Below are positions 33,950 to 45,480 of a stretch of 64,000 nt of DNA, in pieces (the stretch's first letter is position 1; each line of letters starts with the position of its first letter). Source of the DNA: Ornithorhynchus anatinus (lineage: Eukaryota; Chordata; Mammalia; Monotremata; Ornithorhynchidae). The stretch lies in contig NW_024396779.1 in NCBI RefSeq assembly GCF_004115215.2, positions 248,001 to 312,000 on the forward strand. Reading direction: 5' to 3'. Both the position numbers and the translations under genes were made by a program. The notes below the pieces were generated by a model that did no database searches, had not been told where the DNA came from, and saw only the letters and a list, made by a program, of their open reading frames with translations.

Positions 33950-35050
33950 CTTTAATAATAATAATGATCCAATGATAAAAATAGTGGTATTTGTTAAGCA
34001 CTAATCTTGGCCTCAGCACTGTCTTAAGATTCCTATTCAGGAAGAGATTAGTGGTGGTTTCTGAATCAGCACTGGAGGCTGCTGTTGGTGAGAGGGGAGC
34101 TTGAGGGGATGGGGAGGTAGGAAGGGGAATTGGTGTGAAGTGGGTGATACTTATTAAGCGCATACTGAGGGGTAGAGAAGCAGCATGGCTGAGTGGCTAA
34201 AGGATGGGCCTGGGAGTCAGAAGGACCTGGGTTCTAATCCTGGCCCCACCACATGTCTGCTGTGTGATCTTGGGTGAGTCACTTGACTTCTCTGGGCCTC
34301 AGTTACCTCATCTGTATAATGGGATTAAGAGTGTTAGTCACATGTGGGACAGGGACTGTATCTAACCTGATTAACTTTTATCTGCCCCAGCACTTAGAAC
34401 AATTGCTTGGCACACAGGAAGTGCTTAACAAGTACCGTAATTATTATTATTAAAACTCTATACTAAGCTCTGGAAGAGAATATACTGGTGGAGATCAATC
34501 AACCATATTTATTGAGCACTTACTATGTGCAGAATGCTTAGTAAAGTGCTCTGCACATAGAAAGTGCTCAATAAATACCATTGGCAGATTGATCGATTGA
34601 TTGCAGAGCACTGTACTAAGCACTAAGTACAATATTAAAGAGTTAGTAGACACATCTCCTGCCTACCACATGCTTACAGTATAGAGGGGGAGACAGACAT
34701 GAACATAAATACATAAATTAGAGATATATACATAAATGCTGTGGAACTGAGGGTAGGGTGAATAGAGAGTGAAAATCTAAGTGCAAGGGTGGCAAAGAAG
34801 GGAGTGGGAGAAGCAGAAATGAGCACTTAATCAGGGAAGGCCTCTTGCAGGAGATTTAACTTTAATAAGGCTCTGAAGGTGGGGAGAGTGATGGTCTGTC
34901 AGAAATGAAGAGAGAGGGTGTTCCAGGCCAAAGGCAGGTTGTGGGTGGGAAGCTGGAGGTGAGATAGCAGGGAAAATGTTTCCCAAGCGCTTAGTACAGT
35001 ACTCTGCACATGGTAAGTGCTCAATAAATACCCGCTGACTGTCTAAAGAA
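33950..35050. mobile_element. Mon-1 and L2 cluster
   Basis: A minus Mon-1 start (33950-34030), a plus Mon-1 (34174-34456), a minus L2 (34495-34970) interrupted by a short plus L2 tail (34530-34600), and a plus L2 tail (34970-35040). The 33750-33945 and 34030-34150 intervals are unrecognised. Confidence 0.65.
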
Positions 35051-35204
35051 TGAGAGAAAAGGAGGCAGAAAACAGAGTCAGGTCCTGCAAACATTAAGCA
35101 CATCAACACAATGTGGGACAACATTTTTATGTGTCCAATGTGGCTGGGACTGTGGACCCAACATTGACCTTTTCAGCCACACACACAAACTCATAAGTGA
35201 ACTC

Positions 35205-36011
35205 ATCAAGCAGCAGTTTGGCCTAGTGGACAGAGCCTGGGCCTGGGAGTTAGAAGAACCTGGGTTCTGATCACAGCTCCACCACTTGTCTGCTGTGTGA
35301 ACTGGGGCAAGTCCCTTCGCTTCTCTGGGCCTCAGTTCCCTCATCTGTAAAATGGAGATTAATTCTGTAAACTCCCATGTAGGACATGGATTGTGTCCAA
35401 CCTGATTATCTTGTATCATCACCAGTTTTAGTAGTGTCTGGCACATAATAAGCACTTAGCAAATACCATTAAAAAAAGATCATCGTCATCATCCATGGAA
35501 TTTATTGAGGGCTTACTGCATGCAGAAGACTGTATTAAGTAATATAACTGAGTTGGTAGCCAGGTCCCTGCCCACAGGGACCTTACAATCTAGAGGGGGA
35601 GACAGACATGAATAGAAATAATTTATAACAGAATGTCCTTTTTATGGTATTTGTTAAGCACTTACTCTGTGTCAGGCACTGTAGTAGATGTAAGATAGGT
35701 GCATTCAATTGCATTTATTAAGCTCTGACTGTGTGCAGAGCACTGTACTAAGCACTTGACACATTCCACATCCCACATGTGGCTCACAGGCTTAATCCCC
35801 ATTTTACAGTTGAGGTAACTGAGTTATAGAGAAGTGAAGTGACTTGCCCGAGGTCTCAGAGCAGACAAATGGCAGGGCTGGCATTAGAATCCAGGATCTT
35901 CTGACTCCCAGGCCCATGCTCTATCCACTAAGCCAGGCTGCTTCCCCTTTTTTATCTTTGCTTTTATACATGGCATGTATCATTATCCATGGCACGTATT
36001 AAGCATTTACT
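35205..36011. mobile_element. Mon-1 and L2 copies, one Mon-1 with an L2 insert
   Basis: Plus Mon-1 (35205-35477), minus L2 end (35489-35635), and a minus Mon-1 (35635-35945) carrying a small minus L2 scrap (35700-35758). The beginning of another minus Mon-1 (35960-36011) was then hit by a snoRTE. Confidence 0.7.
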
Positions 36012-36021
36012 ATGTGTTTGA

Positions 36022-36390
36022 AACCCCCTCTCAGGGTCGCACCTGGAGACTTTCCAGTACTCTACCGGTCCTGACTAAGGGAGGGAGAGTCAAGCAGAGG
36101 TATATCCATTCCATTCCTAGTTTGGGCAGTGGCTAGCAAGTGGAAGGCAATCTGCTACAAGTCAAAACTCACCTGTGCCGGGCAGCAGCAACTTGGGAGA
36201 GTCGAGGACAAAGACTCAAGTTGACTGCATGGAAGGAGGCGACGGTAAGCCACTTCCATATTTTTACCAAGAAAACTCTATGGATACACTTCCAGAACGG
36301 TTGCAGATTGAGAGAAGGGTGCTCTGGGAGAGGTGTGTCCATGGTGTCACTTTGGGTCGGAAATGACTAGACAGCATGAGACAAGACAAA
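36022..36390 (+). mobile_element. snoRTE retroposon, copy 5
   Basis: A full-length plus copy, from the CCTCTCAGGGTCGCACCTGG block to the RTE tail GGGTCGGAAATGACTAGAC and ACAAGACAA. The 10-bp target duplication ATGTGTTTGA is at 36012-36021 and 36391-36400. Confidence 0.85.
36056..36162 (+). ncRNA. H/ACA snoRNA-like module of snoRTE copy 5
   Basis: The best-preserved copy by eye. The first hairpin is closed by ACTCT/AGAGT. The second is closed by GCAGA/TCTGC, with an upper stem CCATTCCTAG against CTAGCAAGTGG. ACA is at 36157-36159, followed by AGT. No host intron is visible around it, so its expression is unknown. Confidence 0.4.
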
Positions 36391-36399
36391 ATGTGTTTG

Positions 36400-37625
36400 A
36401 GAAGTAGTATGACCTAGTAGAAAGAGCCCAGGAACTGGGAGTCAGCCGACCTGATTTCTAATCTCAGCTCTGCCACTTGTCTGGTGTGTCATCTTGGACA
36501 AACCCCTTACTTTCTCTGAGCCTCCATATCAAGCTTTTGAAAACCTACAACAAATAGGTGTGATGTTTTCACTGCTCATATGGAACTTACACTTTAACTG
36601 GAAGGACAAATAGAGAAATATCAACCAGTAATACAAACACACACACATACACAGAGAAAATATGCTTAGAAGAATAATGATTGTCATCTTTGCTAAGTGC
36701 TTACTCTGTGCTGAGCACCAAACTAAGCACTGAGGACAAGCAGAACACTATAAGTACTTGGGAGAGTCCAATAATAGACACAATCCCTCCCCTCAAGGAG
36801 CTGACAGCCTACTGTGTGCAGAGCACTATACTAAACACTTGGGAGAGTCTCACAGAGTAGTAGGCATAATCCCCTCCCTCTTTCCCCTATATGGATGGGC
36901 AGATAGACAAGCACCCCTTGACATTTTTATCATTACTTTTAATTATATATTAAGCCCTCACGAAGTGTCGGGCACAGTCCCAAATGCTGGGAGAAGCAGC
37001 ATGGCTTAGTGGATAAAAGCATGAGCCTGGGAGTCAGAAGGACCTGGGTTCTAATCCCGGCTCTGCAACATATCTGCTGTGTGACCTTGGGTAAGTCACT
37101 TCACTTCCTCTGTGTCTCAGTTACCTCATCCCTAAAATGAAGATTAAGAATGTGAGCCCCATTTGGGATAGGGACTGTGTCCAACCTGATTAACTTGTAT
37201 CTACCCCAGTGCTTAGAACCAGGCTTGGCATATATTGAGCACTTAACAAGTATCATAATTACAATTATTATTATTAGATTGAGATGCACCCCTGGAGTTT
37301 GATTGGTATTAATATCATTATTTTCATGGTATTCGTTAAGTGCTCACTATCAGCTGTGTGACTTAGGGCAAGTAAATTCATTTCTCTGTGCCTCAGTTAC
37401 CTCATCTGTAAAATGGGGATTAAGATTGTGAGCCCCATGTGGGACAACCTAATTACCTTGTATCTACCCCAGAGCTTAGAACAGTGCTGGGCACAAAATA
37501 AGTGCTTAACAAATGCCATCATTTTTATAATTATGCATCCAGCACAGTCTTAAGCACTAGGGTGGATACAAGTTAACTGGGTTGGACACAATCTCCGTCC
37601 CATGTGGGGCTAACAGTGGGATCCA
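36400..37625. mobile_element. Mon-1 and L2 cluster
   Basis: Plus Mon-1 head part (36400-36525), unrecognised 36525-36670 with a CA repeat near 36640, mixed Mon-1/L2 scraps (36670-36990), and a full plus Mon-1 (36990-37280). A minus Mon-1 (37310-37350 and 37537-37625) is interrupted by a plus, 5'-truncated Mon-1 (37350-37537). Confidence 0.65.
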
Positions 37626-37925
37626 ACAAACACATCTTCTCTGTTCTACCCCCAACCTGACCCCAGGCACCTCCAATGAAGGGAAGACTTACTCCTGGTT
37701 GCCGGTTCATCCTGCTGAGCTCCTCTGACAGGTCCCGGATCAAGTAGGTCCTCTTCGTTGTCATCCTGGTGGCTTACGTCCTGACCCTGGTGGGCAATGA
37801 AGCCATTATCCTGGTGTCCTGGGTGAATCCCTGGGTCCACCCCTACATGGACTTTTTCTGACCAACTTTTCCTTCCTGGACCTCTGCTTCACCACTTGCT
37901 CCATTCCTCAAGCAGCTTGGCCGTG

Positions 37926-38193
37926 TGAGAAGCAGTGTGGCATAGTGGAAAGGGCACGGGCTTGAGAGTCAGAGGACATGGGTTCTAACCCCAGCTCCTC
38001 TACTGTCTGCTGTGTGACCTTGGGCAAGCCACTTAACTCCTCTGTGCCTCAGTTACCTCATCTGTAAAATGGGGATTAAGATGTGACCCCCACGTGGGAC
38101 AACCTAATTACCTTGTATCTACCCAAGCGCTTAGAACAGTGCTTGGAATATAGTAAATGCTTAACAAATACCATCATCATCATCATCATTCTT
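37926..38193 (+). mobile_element. Mon-1 SINE inside the OR2 pseudogene
   Basis: A young full-length plus copy with a CATCATCATCATCAT tail. It sits in the codons after the SIPQ motif at the TM2/loop boundary. An imperfect duplication of an AGCAGCTT/AGCTGCTCTT type flanks it. Confidence 0.85.
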
Positions 38194-38611
38194 AGCTGCT
38201 CTTCAACCTGCAGGATCTGGACAAGACCGTCAGCTACTGGGGCTGCGCCCTGCATCTCTTCCTGTTCCTGATTCTCGGCGGGGTGGACTGACTCAACTTG
38301 GCCATCATGGCATACGATTGCTTTGCCACCGTGTGCCATCTCTTGCATAAACCTGTGCCTTTGCCTGGGCCTGGTGTCCGTGGAGTGGGTGGGTGGACTG
38401 GCCAATTCCTAGCTGGTGCCACAAGGTACTGGTGCCATGGAGTGGACCACTGATGCCTGCGCTGATCCGTCTGGTCTGCATGGACACATCCGCTGTTGAG
38501 GGGATCATCTTCTTCCTAGCTGTGTGCAAAGTGCTGGCTCTCTGGTCTTCATCCTCATCTCCTATGGCTCCATTGCCCACACAGTGGTGGGCATCGGATC
38601 GATCACCGACC

Positions 38612-40305
38612 GCACTTCTCCTTCCAGTTATAGCCTTATCTCCCTACTACCCTTCCTTTCTAAGCTCCTAGAATGAGTCGTCTACACTCGCTGCCTAGAA
38701 TTCCTTAACTCCAGTTCTCTCCTGGACCCCCTCCAATCTGGCTTCCGTCCCCTCCACTCTACCGAGACTACTGTCTCAAAGGTCACCCATGACCTCCTTC
38801 TTGCCAAATCCAATGGCTCCTACTCTATCCTAATCCTCCTCGACCTCTCAGCTGCCTTTGACACTGTAGACCATCCCCTTCTCCTCCACACCTTATCTCA
38901 CCTTGGCTTCACGGACTCCGTTCTTTCCTGATTCTCCTCTTATCTTTCTGGCTGATCATTCTCGGTCTCCTTCGCAGGTTCCTCCCCCCCGCCCCCATTC
39001 TCTAACTGTAGGGGTTCCTCAAGGGTCAGTTCTTGGCCCTCTTCTGTTCTCCATCTACACTCACTCCCTTGGTGAACTCATTCGCTCCCACGGCTTCAAC
39101 TATCATCTCTATGCAGATGACACACAAATCTACATCTCCACCCCTGTTCTCTCCCCCTCTCTTCAGGCTCGTATCTCCTTCTGCCTCCAGGACGTCTCCA
39201 CCTGGATGTCTGCCCGCCACCTAAAACTCAACATGTCTAAAACTGAGCTCCTTATCTTCCCTCTCAAGCCCTGCCCTCTTCCTGACTTCCCTATCACTGA
39301 TGATGGGATGACCATCCTTTCCGTCTCTCAAGCCCACAACCTTGGTGTCATCTTTGACTCAGCTCTCTCATTCACCCCACACATCCAATCTGTCACCAAG
39401 ACCTGCCAGTCTCACCTTTATAATATCACCAAGATCCACCCTTTCCTCTCCACCCAAACAGCTATCTTAGTGGTCCAGGCTCTCATAATATCCCAGCTGG
39501 ATTATTGTGTCAGCCTTCTCTCTGATCTCCCTTCCTCCTGTCTTTCCCCGCTCCAGTCTATTCTTCATTCCACTGCCCGGCTCATCTTCCTGCAGACACG
39601 CTCTGGGCATGTCACTCTCCTTCTTAAAAACCTCCAGTGGTTGCCAGCAACCTCCGCACGAAACAAAAACTTCTCACTCTAGGCTTCAAGGCTGTCCATA
39701 ACCTTGCCCCCTCCTACCTCTCCTCCCTTCTCTCTTTCTACTGCCCACCCTGTAGGCTCCGCTACTCTGCCACCCACCTCCTCACCGTCCCCCGTTCTCG
39801 CCTATCCCACCAACGACCCCTGGCCCACGTCCTTCCGTTGTCCTGGAATGCCCTCCCTCCTCACCTCCGCCAAACTAACTCTCTTCCCCTCTTCAAAGCA
39901 CTAATGAGAGTTCACCTCCTCCAAGAGGCCTTCCCAGACTGAGCTTCCCCTTTTCCCTCTGCTCCCTCTGCTGCCTCTCTGCCCCCCCCCCTCAGCTAAG
40001 CACCCTTCCCCCCCTTCCCTCTGCTGCTTCCCCTCTCCCTTCCCCTCCCCTCAGCACTGTGCTCATCTGCTCATTTGTATATATTTTTATTACCCTATTT
40101 ATTATGTTAATGAGATGTATATCTCGATTCTATTTATTGCTATTGTTTTTGTCTGTCTCACCCGATTAGACTGAAAGTCTGTCAATGAGCAGGGACTATC
40201 TCTATCTGTTGCCGAATTGTACATTCCAAGCGCTTAGTACAGTGCTCTGCACATAGTAAGCGCTCAATAAATACTATTGAATGAATGAATGAATGAATGA
40301 ATGAA
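38612..40305 (+). mobile_element. L2 LINE, 1.7 kb, inside the OR2 pseudogene
   Basis: 5'-truncated. The reverse-transcriptase region is recognisable: [23 protein letters not shown] and YADDTQIY, then the C-terminal [12 protein letters not shown] region, the 3' UTR and a GAATGAATGAATGAATGAAT tail. The frame holds stops in the RT domain, for instance in the WFSSYLSG region, so it is inactive. It inserted between TM5 and TM6 codons of the OR. Confidence 0.9.
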
Positions 40306-40567
40306 CGAAAGGCAGCCCACACCGGCGGGGCCCACCTGACAGTGGTGTCCCTCTTTTACGGCAAGTCATTTACATCTACATGCAGCCCAGCCATGGCAGA
40401 TTTCAGGAGCGGAACAAGTTCCTGATGGTCTTCTACAACATCGTGATTCTTCTCCTCGACTACACCCTGAAGAACAAAGAGGTGAAAGGGACCCTGAGGA
40501 ACCTCCTCACCTTAGAATAGGACTTGAGGAAGAACTGATCCCAGCTTGGGAATGCTCTAGATATTAA

Positions 40568-41822
40568 TGAATAATAATGATTGTATTTGTTAAGCACTTA
40601 AGCATATTTGTTAAACAGTGCCAGGCACTGTTCTAAACGCTCGGGTAGATATGAGGTAGTTGGATTGGACACAGACCCTGTCCCACATAGGGCTCACAAG
40701 TCTTAATCCCCATTTTCCAGATGAGGGAACTAAGGTAGAGAAAAGTGAAGTGACTTGCTCAATGTCACACGGCAGACAAGTGGTGGGGCCAGGATTAAAA
40801 CCCAGGTCCTTCTGACTCCCAGGCCTAGGCTCTATCCACTAGGCCACACTGTTTCTGGAACTTGAGCTCCTTGCGGGCAGCAAAGGTGTCGGCCCACTCT
40901 GGTGTGTTAGCTCTCCTAAGCGCTTAGTACAGTGCTTTGCGCATAGGCTCTAGTCTGCAGACAGTCTAAACTGTCTAGATTGCACACAGTCTCTAGACCG
41001 AAAGTTTATTGCGGGCAGGGAATGTGTCAGTTTAGTGTTATTTTGTACTCTCCTGAGTGCTTAGTACAGCACTTTGCACATGGTAAATGCTCAATAAATC
41101 TGACTGAATTAAATACGAATGAACAAATGGCAAGCACTCAATTCATACCATGGATTTATTGGCTAATTCCTCTAGACTGTAAATTCTCTGTGGGCAGGGA
41201 TTTTGTCTACCAACTTTTTTTGTTCATTCATTCAATCGTACTTGGGAAAACACAATATAATAACAAACAGACACAGCTTTATTGTATTGTTCTCTCCCAA
41301 GTACTTAATACAGTGCTCTGCACACAGTAAGCACTCAATATATGCCATTGATTGATTGATGAATTGAGAATGGAGTAGCCTCAATTGCCTGGAAGCTGAG
41401 AGGCTACTGAGGAGAACACACCCATTTCATTAATTCATTTATTCACTCAATCTTACTTATTTAGCACTTACTCTGTGCAGAGCACTGTACTAAGCACTTG
41501 GAAAGTACAATTCAGCAACACAGACAGACGATCCCTGCCCACATGGGCTCACAGTCTAGAAGGGTGGAGACAGCAACCTCTTCTCTATCTTGGTGCTCCC
41601 AATACCAACATCTCTTTTAAGTGATAATCGCGGTACTTGTTAAACACAATGTGCCAAGCACTGTTCTAAGCACTTGGGTAGATTCAAGGTAATCAGGTCA
41701 GACAAAGTCTCTGTCCCACTGTCTTAATCCCCATTTTACAGATGAGATCACTGAGGCACAGAGAAGTGAAGGGACTTGCCCAAAGTCACACAGCAGACAT
41801 GTGGCAGAGCCGGGATTGGAAC
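40568..41822. mobile_element. Mon-1 and L2 cluster
   Basis: Minus Mon-1 (40568-40857), plus L2 ends (40859-40946, 40992-41115 and 41160-41370, the last broken by a minus L2 scrap at 41222-41276), a minus L2 end (41424-41570) and a minus Mon-1 (41621-41822). Confidence 0.7.
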
Positions 41823-42897
41823 GGGTGGATTTTAGTGATGTTGTGAAGGTGGGACTGACAGGATTTAGTGATAGATTGAATATGTGGATCAAATGAGAGA
41901 GAGGAGTCAAGGATAATGCCAAGGTTATGGGCTCATGAGACAGGAAGGATGGTGGTGCCATCTACAGTGATGGGAAAATAATGGGGAGGACAAGATTTGG
42001 GTGAGAAGATAAGGAGTTCTGTTTGGGACATTTTAAGGTTGGGGTGATGGGAGGACATCCAAGTAGAGGTGTTTTGAAGGCAAGAGGAAATATGAGACTG
42101 CAAAGAGGGAGGGAGATAAGGCCTAGAGACATAGACTTGGGTATCATCTGTATAGAGGGGATAGTTGAAGCCTTGGGAGTGAATAAATTCTCCAAGGGAG
42201 TGGATGAAGATGGAGAATAGAAGGGGACCCAGAACTGAACCTTGAGGGACCCCAACGTTAGGGGGTGGGAGGCAGAGGAGGAGCCCACGAAGGAGACTGA
42301 GAATGAACGGCCAGAGAGATGAGGAGAACTAGAAAAGGACAGTGTCAGTGAAGCCAAGTTAGGATGACGTTTCCAGGAGAAAGGGATGGTCCACAGTGTC
42401 AAAAACAGTTGAGAGGTCAAGGAGGATTAGGATGGAGTAGAGGCCACTGGATTTGGCAAGAAGGACATCATCGGTCACCTATAATAATAATAATAATGTT
42501 GGTATTTGTTAAGCGCTTACTATGTGCAGAGCACTGTTCTAAGCACTGGGGTAAACACAGGGGAATCAGGTTGTCCCACGTGGGGCTCACAGTCTTAATC
42601 CCCATTTTACAGATGAGGGAACTGAGGCACAGAGAAGTTAAGTGACTTGCCCACAGTCACACAGCTGACAAGTGGCAGAGCTGGGATTCGAACTCATGAG
42701 CCCTGACTCCAAAGCCCGTGCTGTTTCCACTGCGCCACGCTGCTTCTATGAGAGGGTGGGTTCTGTGGAGTGAAGGGGTTGGAAGCCAGATTGGAGGTGG
42801 CAAAGGAGAGAATTGGAGGAGAGGAATTTGAGAAGTGGGTGTAGACAACTAGTTCAAGGAGTGTTGGAAGGAATGGTAGGAGGGATTTGGGATAACT
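41823..42897 (-). mobile_element. Older L2 LINE with a Mon-1 insertion
   Basis: The reversed RT region of an old, frame-broken L2. The 152-codon minus frame at 41962-42420 keeps [16 protein letters not shown] and LGVPQ-like pieces. A full minus Mon-1 (42481-42748) is inserted. The L2 is cut at 42897 by the younger L2 that follows. Confidence 0.8.
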
Positions 42898-42905
42898 TCA
42901 TCAGT

Positions 42906-44538
42906 TCATTCATTCAATAGTATTTATTGAGCGCTTACTATGTGCAGAGCACTGTACTAAGCGCTTGGGATGAACAAGTCGGCAACAGATAGAGACAGTC
43001 CCTGCCGTTTGACGGGCTTACAGTCTAATCGGGGGAGACGGACAGACAAGAACAATGGCACTAAACAGCGTCAAGGGGAAGAACATCTCGTAAAAACAAT
43101 GGCAACTAAATAGAATCAAGGCGATGTACAATTCATTAACAAAATAAATAGGGTAACGAAAATATATACAGTTGAGCGGACAAGTACAGTGCTGTGGGGA
43201 TGGGAAGGGAGAGGTGGAGGAGCAGAGGGAAAAGGGGAAAATGAGGCTTTAGCTGCGGAGACGTAAAGGGGGGATGGCAGAGGGAGTAGAGGGGGAAGAG
43301 GAGCTCAGTCTGGGAACGCCTCTTGGAGGAGGTGATTTTTAAGTAAGGTTTTGAAGAGGGAAAGAGAATCAGTTTGGCGGAGGTGAGGAGGGAGGGCGTT
43401 CCAGGACCGCGGGAGGACGTGACCCAGGGGTCGACGGCGGGATAGGCGAGACCGAGGGACGGTGAGGAGGTGGGCGGCAGAGGAGCGGAGCGTGCGGGGT
43501 GGGCGGTAGGAAGAGAGAAGGGAGGAGAGGTAGGAAGGGGCAAGGTGATGGAGAGCCTTGAAGCCTAGAGTGAGGAGTTTTTGTTTGGAGCGGAGGTCGA
43601 TAGGCAACCACTGGAGTTGTTTAAGAAGGGGAGTGACATGCCCAGATCGTTTCTGCAGGAAGATGAGCCGGGCAGCGGAGTGAAGAATAGACCGGAGCGG
43701 GGCGAGAGAGGAGGAAGGGAGGTCAGAGAGAAGGCTGACACAGTAGTCTAGCCGGGATATAACGAGAGCCCGTAATAGTAAGGTAGCCGTTTGAGTGGAG
43801 AGGAAAGGGTGGATCTTGGCGATATTGTAGAGGTGAAACCGGCAGGTCTTGGTAACGGATAGGATGTGTGGGGTGAACGAGAGGGACGAGTCAAGGATGA
43901 CACCGAGATTGCGGGCCTGCGGGACGGGAAGGATGGTCGTGCCATCCACGGTGATAGAGAAGTCTGGGAGCGGACCGGGCTTGGGAGGGAAGATGAGGAG
44001 CTCAGTCTTGCTCATGTTGAGTTTTAGGTGGCGGGCTGACATCCAGGTGGAGACATCCCGGAGGCAGGAGGAGATGAGAGCCTGAAGGGAGGGGGAGAGG
44101 ACAGGGGCGGAGATGTAGATCTGCGTGTCATCTGCGTAGAGATGGTAGTCAAAGCCGTGAGAGCGGATGAGTTCACCGAGGGAGTGAGTGTAAATGGAGA
44201 ACAGAAGAGGGCCAAGAACTGACCCTTGAGGAACTCCAACAGTTAAAGGATGGGAGGGGGAGGAGGCTCCAGCGTAGGAGACCGAGAATGATCGGCCAGA
44301 GAGGTAAGAGGAGAACCAGGAGAGGACAGAGTCTGTGAAGCCAAGGTGAGATAAGGTATGGAGGAGGAGGGGATGGTTGACAGTGTCAAAGGCAGCAGAG
44401 AGGTCAAGGAGGATCAGAATGGAGTAGGAGCCATTGGATTTGGCAAGAAGGAGGTCATGGGTGACCTTAGAGAGAGCAGTCTCGGTAGAGTGGAGGGGAC
44501 GGAAGCCAGATTGGAGGGGGTCTAGGAGAGAATGGGAG
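42906..44538 (-). mobile_element. Young L2 LINE with an open reverse-transcriptase frame
   Basis: A 5'-truncated L2 of 1.63 kb, flanked by the perfect 8-bp repeat TCATCAGT at 42898-42905 and 44539-44546. An uninterrupted minus frame (stop at 43305) gives about 405 L2-derived residues. These hold RT motif A ([10 protein letters not shown]), motif B ([13 protein letters not shown]), the catalytic YADDTQIY, and the whole C-terminal part ending LLQEAFPD. The first ~14 codons of the open frame lie outside the element. With no 5' end, promoter or endonuclease domain, it cannot move by itself. The open frame and clean repeat indicate a recent insertion relative to its neighbours. Confidence 0.9.
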
Positions 44539-44589
44539 TCATCAGTCAACCAATGGTATTTATTGATCACCTTGGGTGTTCATCTCATC

Positions 44590-45480
44590 CAGATACTTTC
44601 TTCCAGGTAGTGTCCACAATCTACCTAGTCATATCCCCAACCCCACAGCATTTATGTACATAGATTTGAATTTTATTGCATAGATTATTTATTTATTCCT
44701 ATTAATATCTGTTTCCCCATCTTGTGTGGGGCAGGGAATGTTTCTGCTAAATTTGTTGTACTGTGCTCTACCAAGCATATAGTACAGTGCTCTGAACATA
44801 GTAAGCACCCAATAAATTTGATGGATTGATCGTATGAGGCCACCGATGGATGGACCACACTTCCCATCAGCAAATTCTAACCTTCTGCTTTCATTTTTCA
44901 ACTATTTCTTCATTACTGAGAGGCAGCAGTGTTGATAAACCTCAATCACCATCTTGTTATCCAAGACTTTTAATTTACACGGGAAGCAGAATAAAACTAA
45001 TAATAATAGCATTTGGTAAACACTTACTCTGTGCCAAGCACCGTATTAGGAACTGGAGTAGATACAAAATAATCAGGTCCCACAGGGAGTTCACACTCTA
45101 AGTAGGCAGGAGAACAGGTATAGCATTTCCATTTTTCAGATGAGGGAACTGAGTCACAGAGAACCGAAGTGACTTACATAAGATTAAGCAGAAGACAAGT
45201 GGTAGAGCCAGGAACAGAACTCAGTCCTCTGACTCCCAGGCCACTAGGCCACACCGGTTCTGTGGACTGCAGTTGAAACTAGTTCTGGAGATTGATAGTT
45301 TTTGGGTCAGCTGGATTCACTCATTCATTCATTCAATCGTATTTATTGAGCACTGACTGTGTACAGAACACTGAACTAAGCGCTTGGGAGAGTACAATAT
45401 AACATTAAAAAGATACATTCCCTGTCCACAACGAACTTACAGTCTAGAGGGTGTGAAGAGTTTACAGAGACAGGCCTGAG
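44590..45480. mobile_element. L2 and Mon-1 copies
   Basis: Plus L2 3' end (44610-44831), minus Mon-1 (44994-45263) and minus L2 end (45318-45480). The 44835-44990 interval is unrecognised. Confidence 0.7.

Larger units (their letters stand above)
37676..40520 (+). pseudogene. OR family 2 pseudogene split by Mon-1 and L2 insertions
   Basis: Three exon pieces lie in order: 37676-37925, 38194-38611 and 40306-40520. Piece 1 starts MKGRLTPGCRFILLSSSDR and covers TM1 (LTLVGNEAIILVSW) and the altered PMYFFL box. Piece 2 covers TM3 to TM5, with MAYDCF in place of MAYDRY. Piece 3 covers HLTVVSLFYG, the TM7 region with NKFLMVFYN, and LKNKEVKGTLRNLL. There are several stops and frame changes as well as the two insertions. 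A splice-acceptor-like CTGACCCCAG lies just before the ATG. It resembles the OR2B/2C/2G group, but the exact subfamily is uncertain. Confidence 0.85.

Noticed and set aside
36056-36162. Calling the snoRTE module a confirmed snoRNA gene
   Set aside because: The fold is plausible, but most copies of this family are silent and no host intron or expression evidence is visible here.
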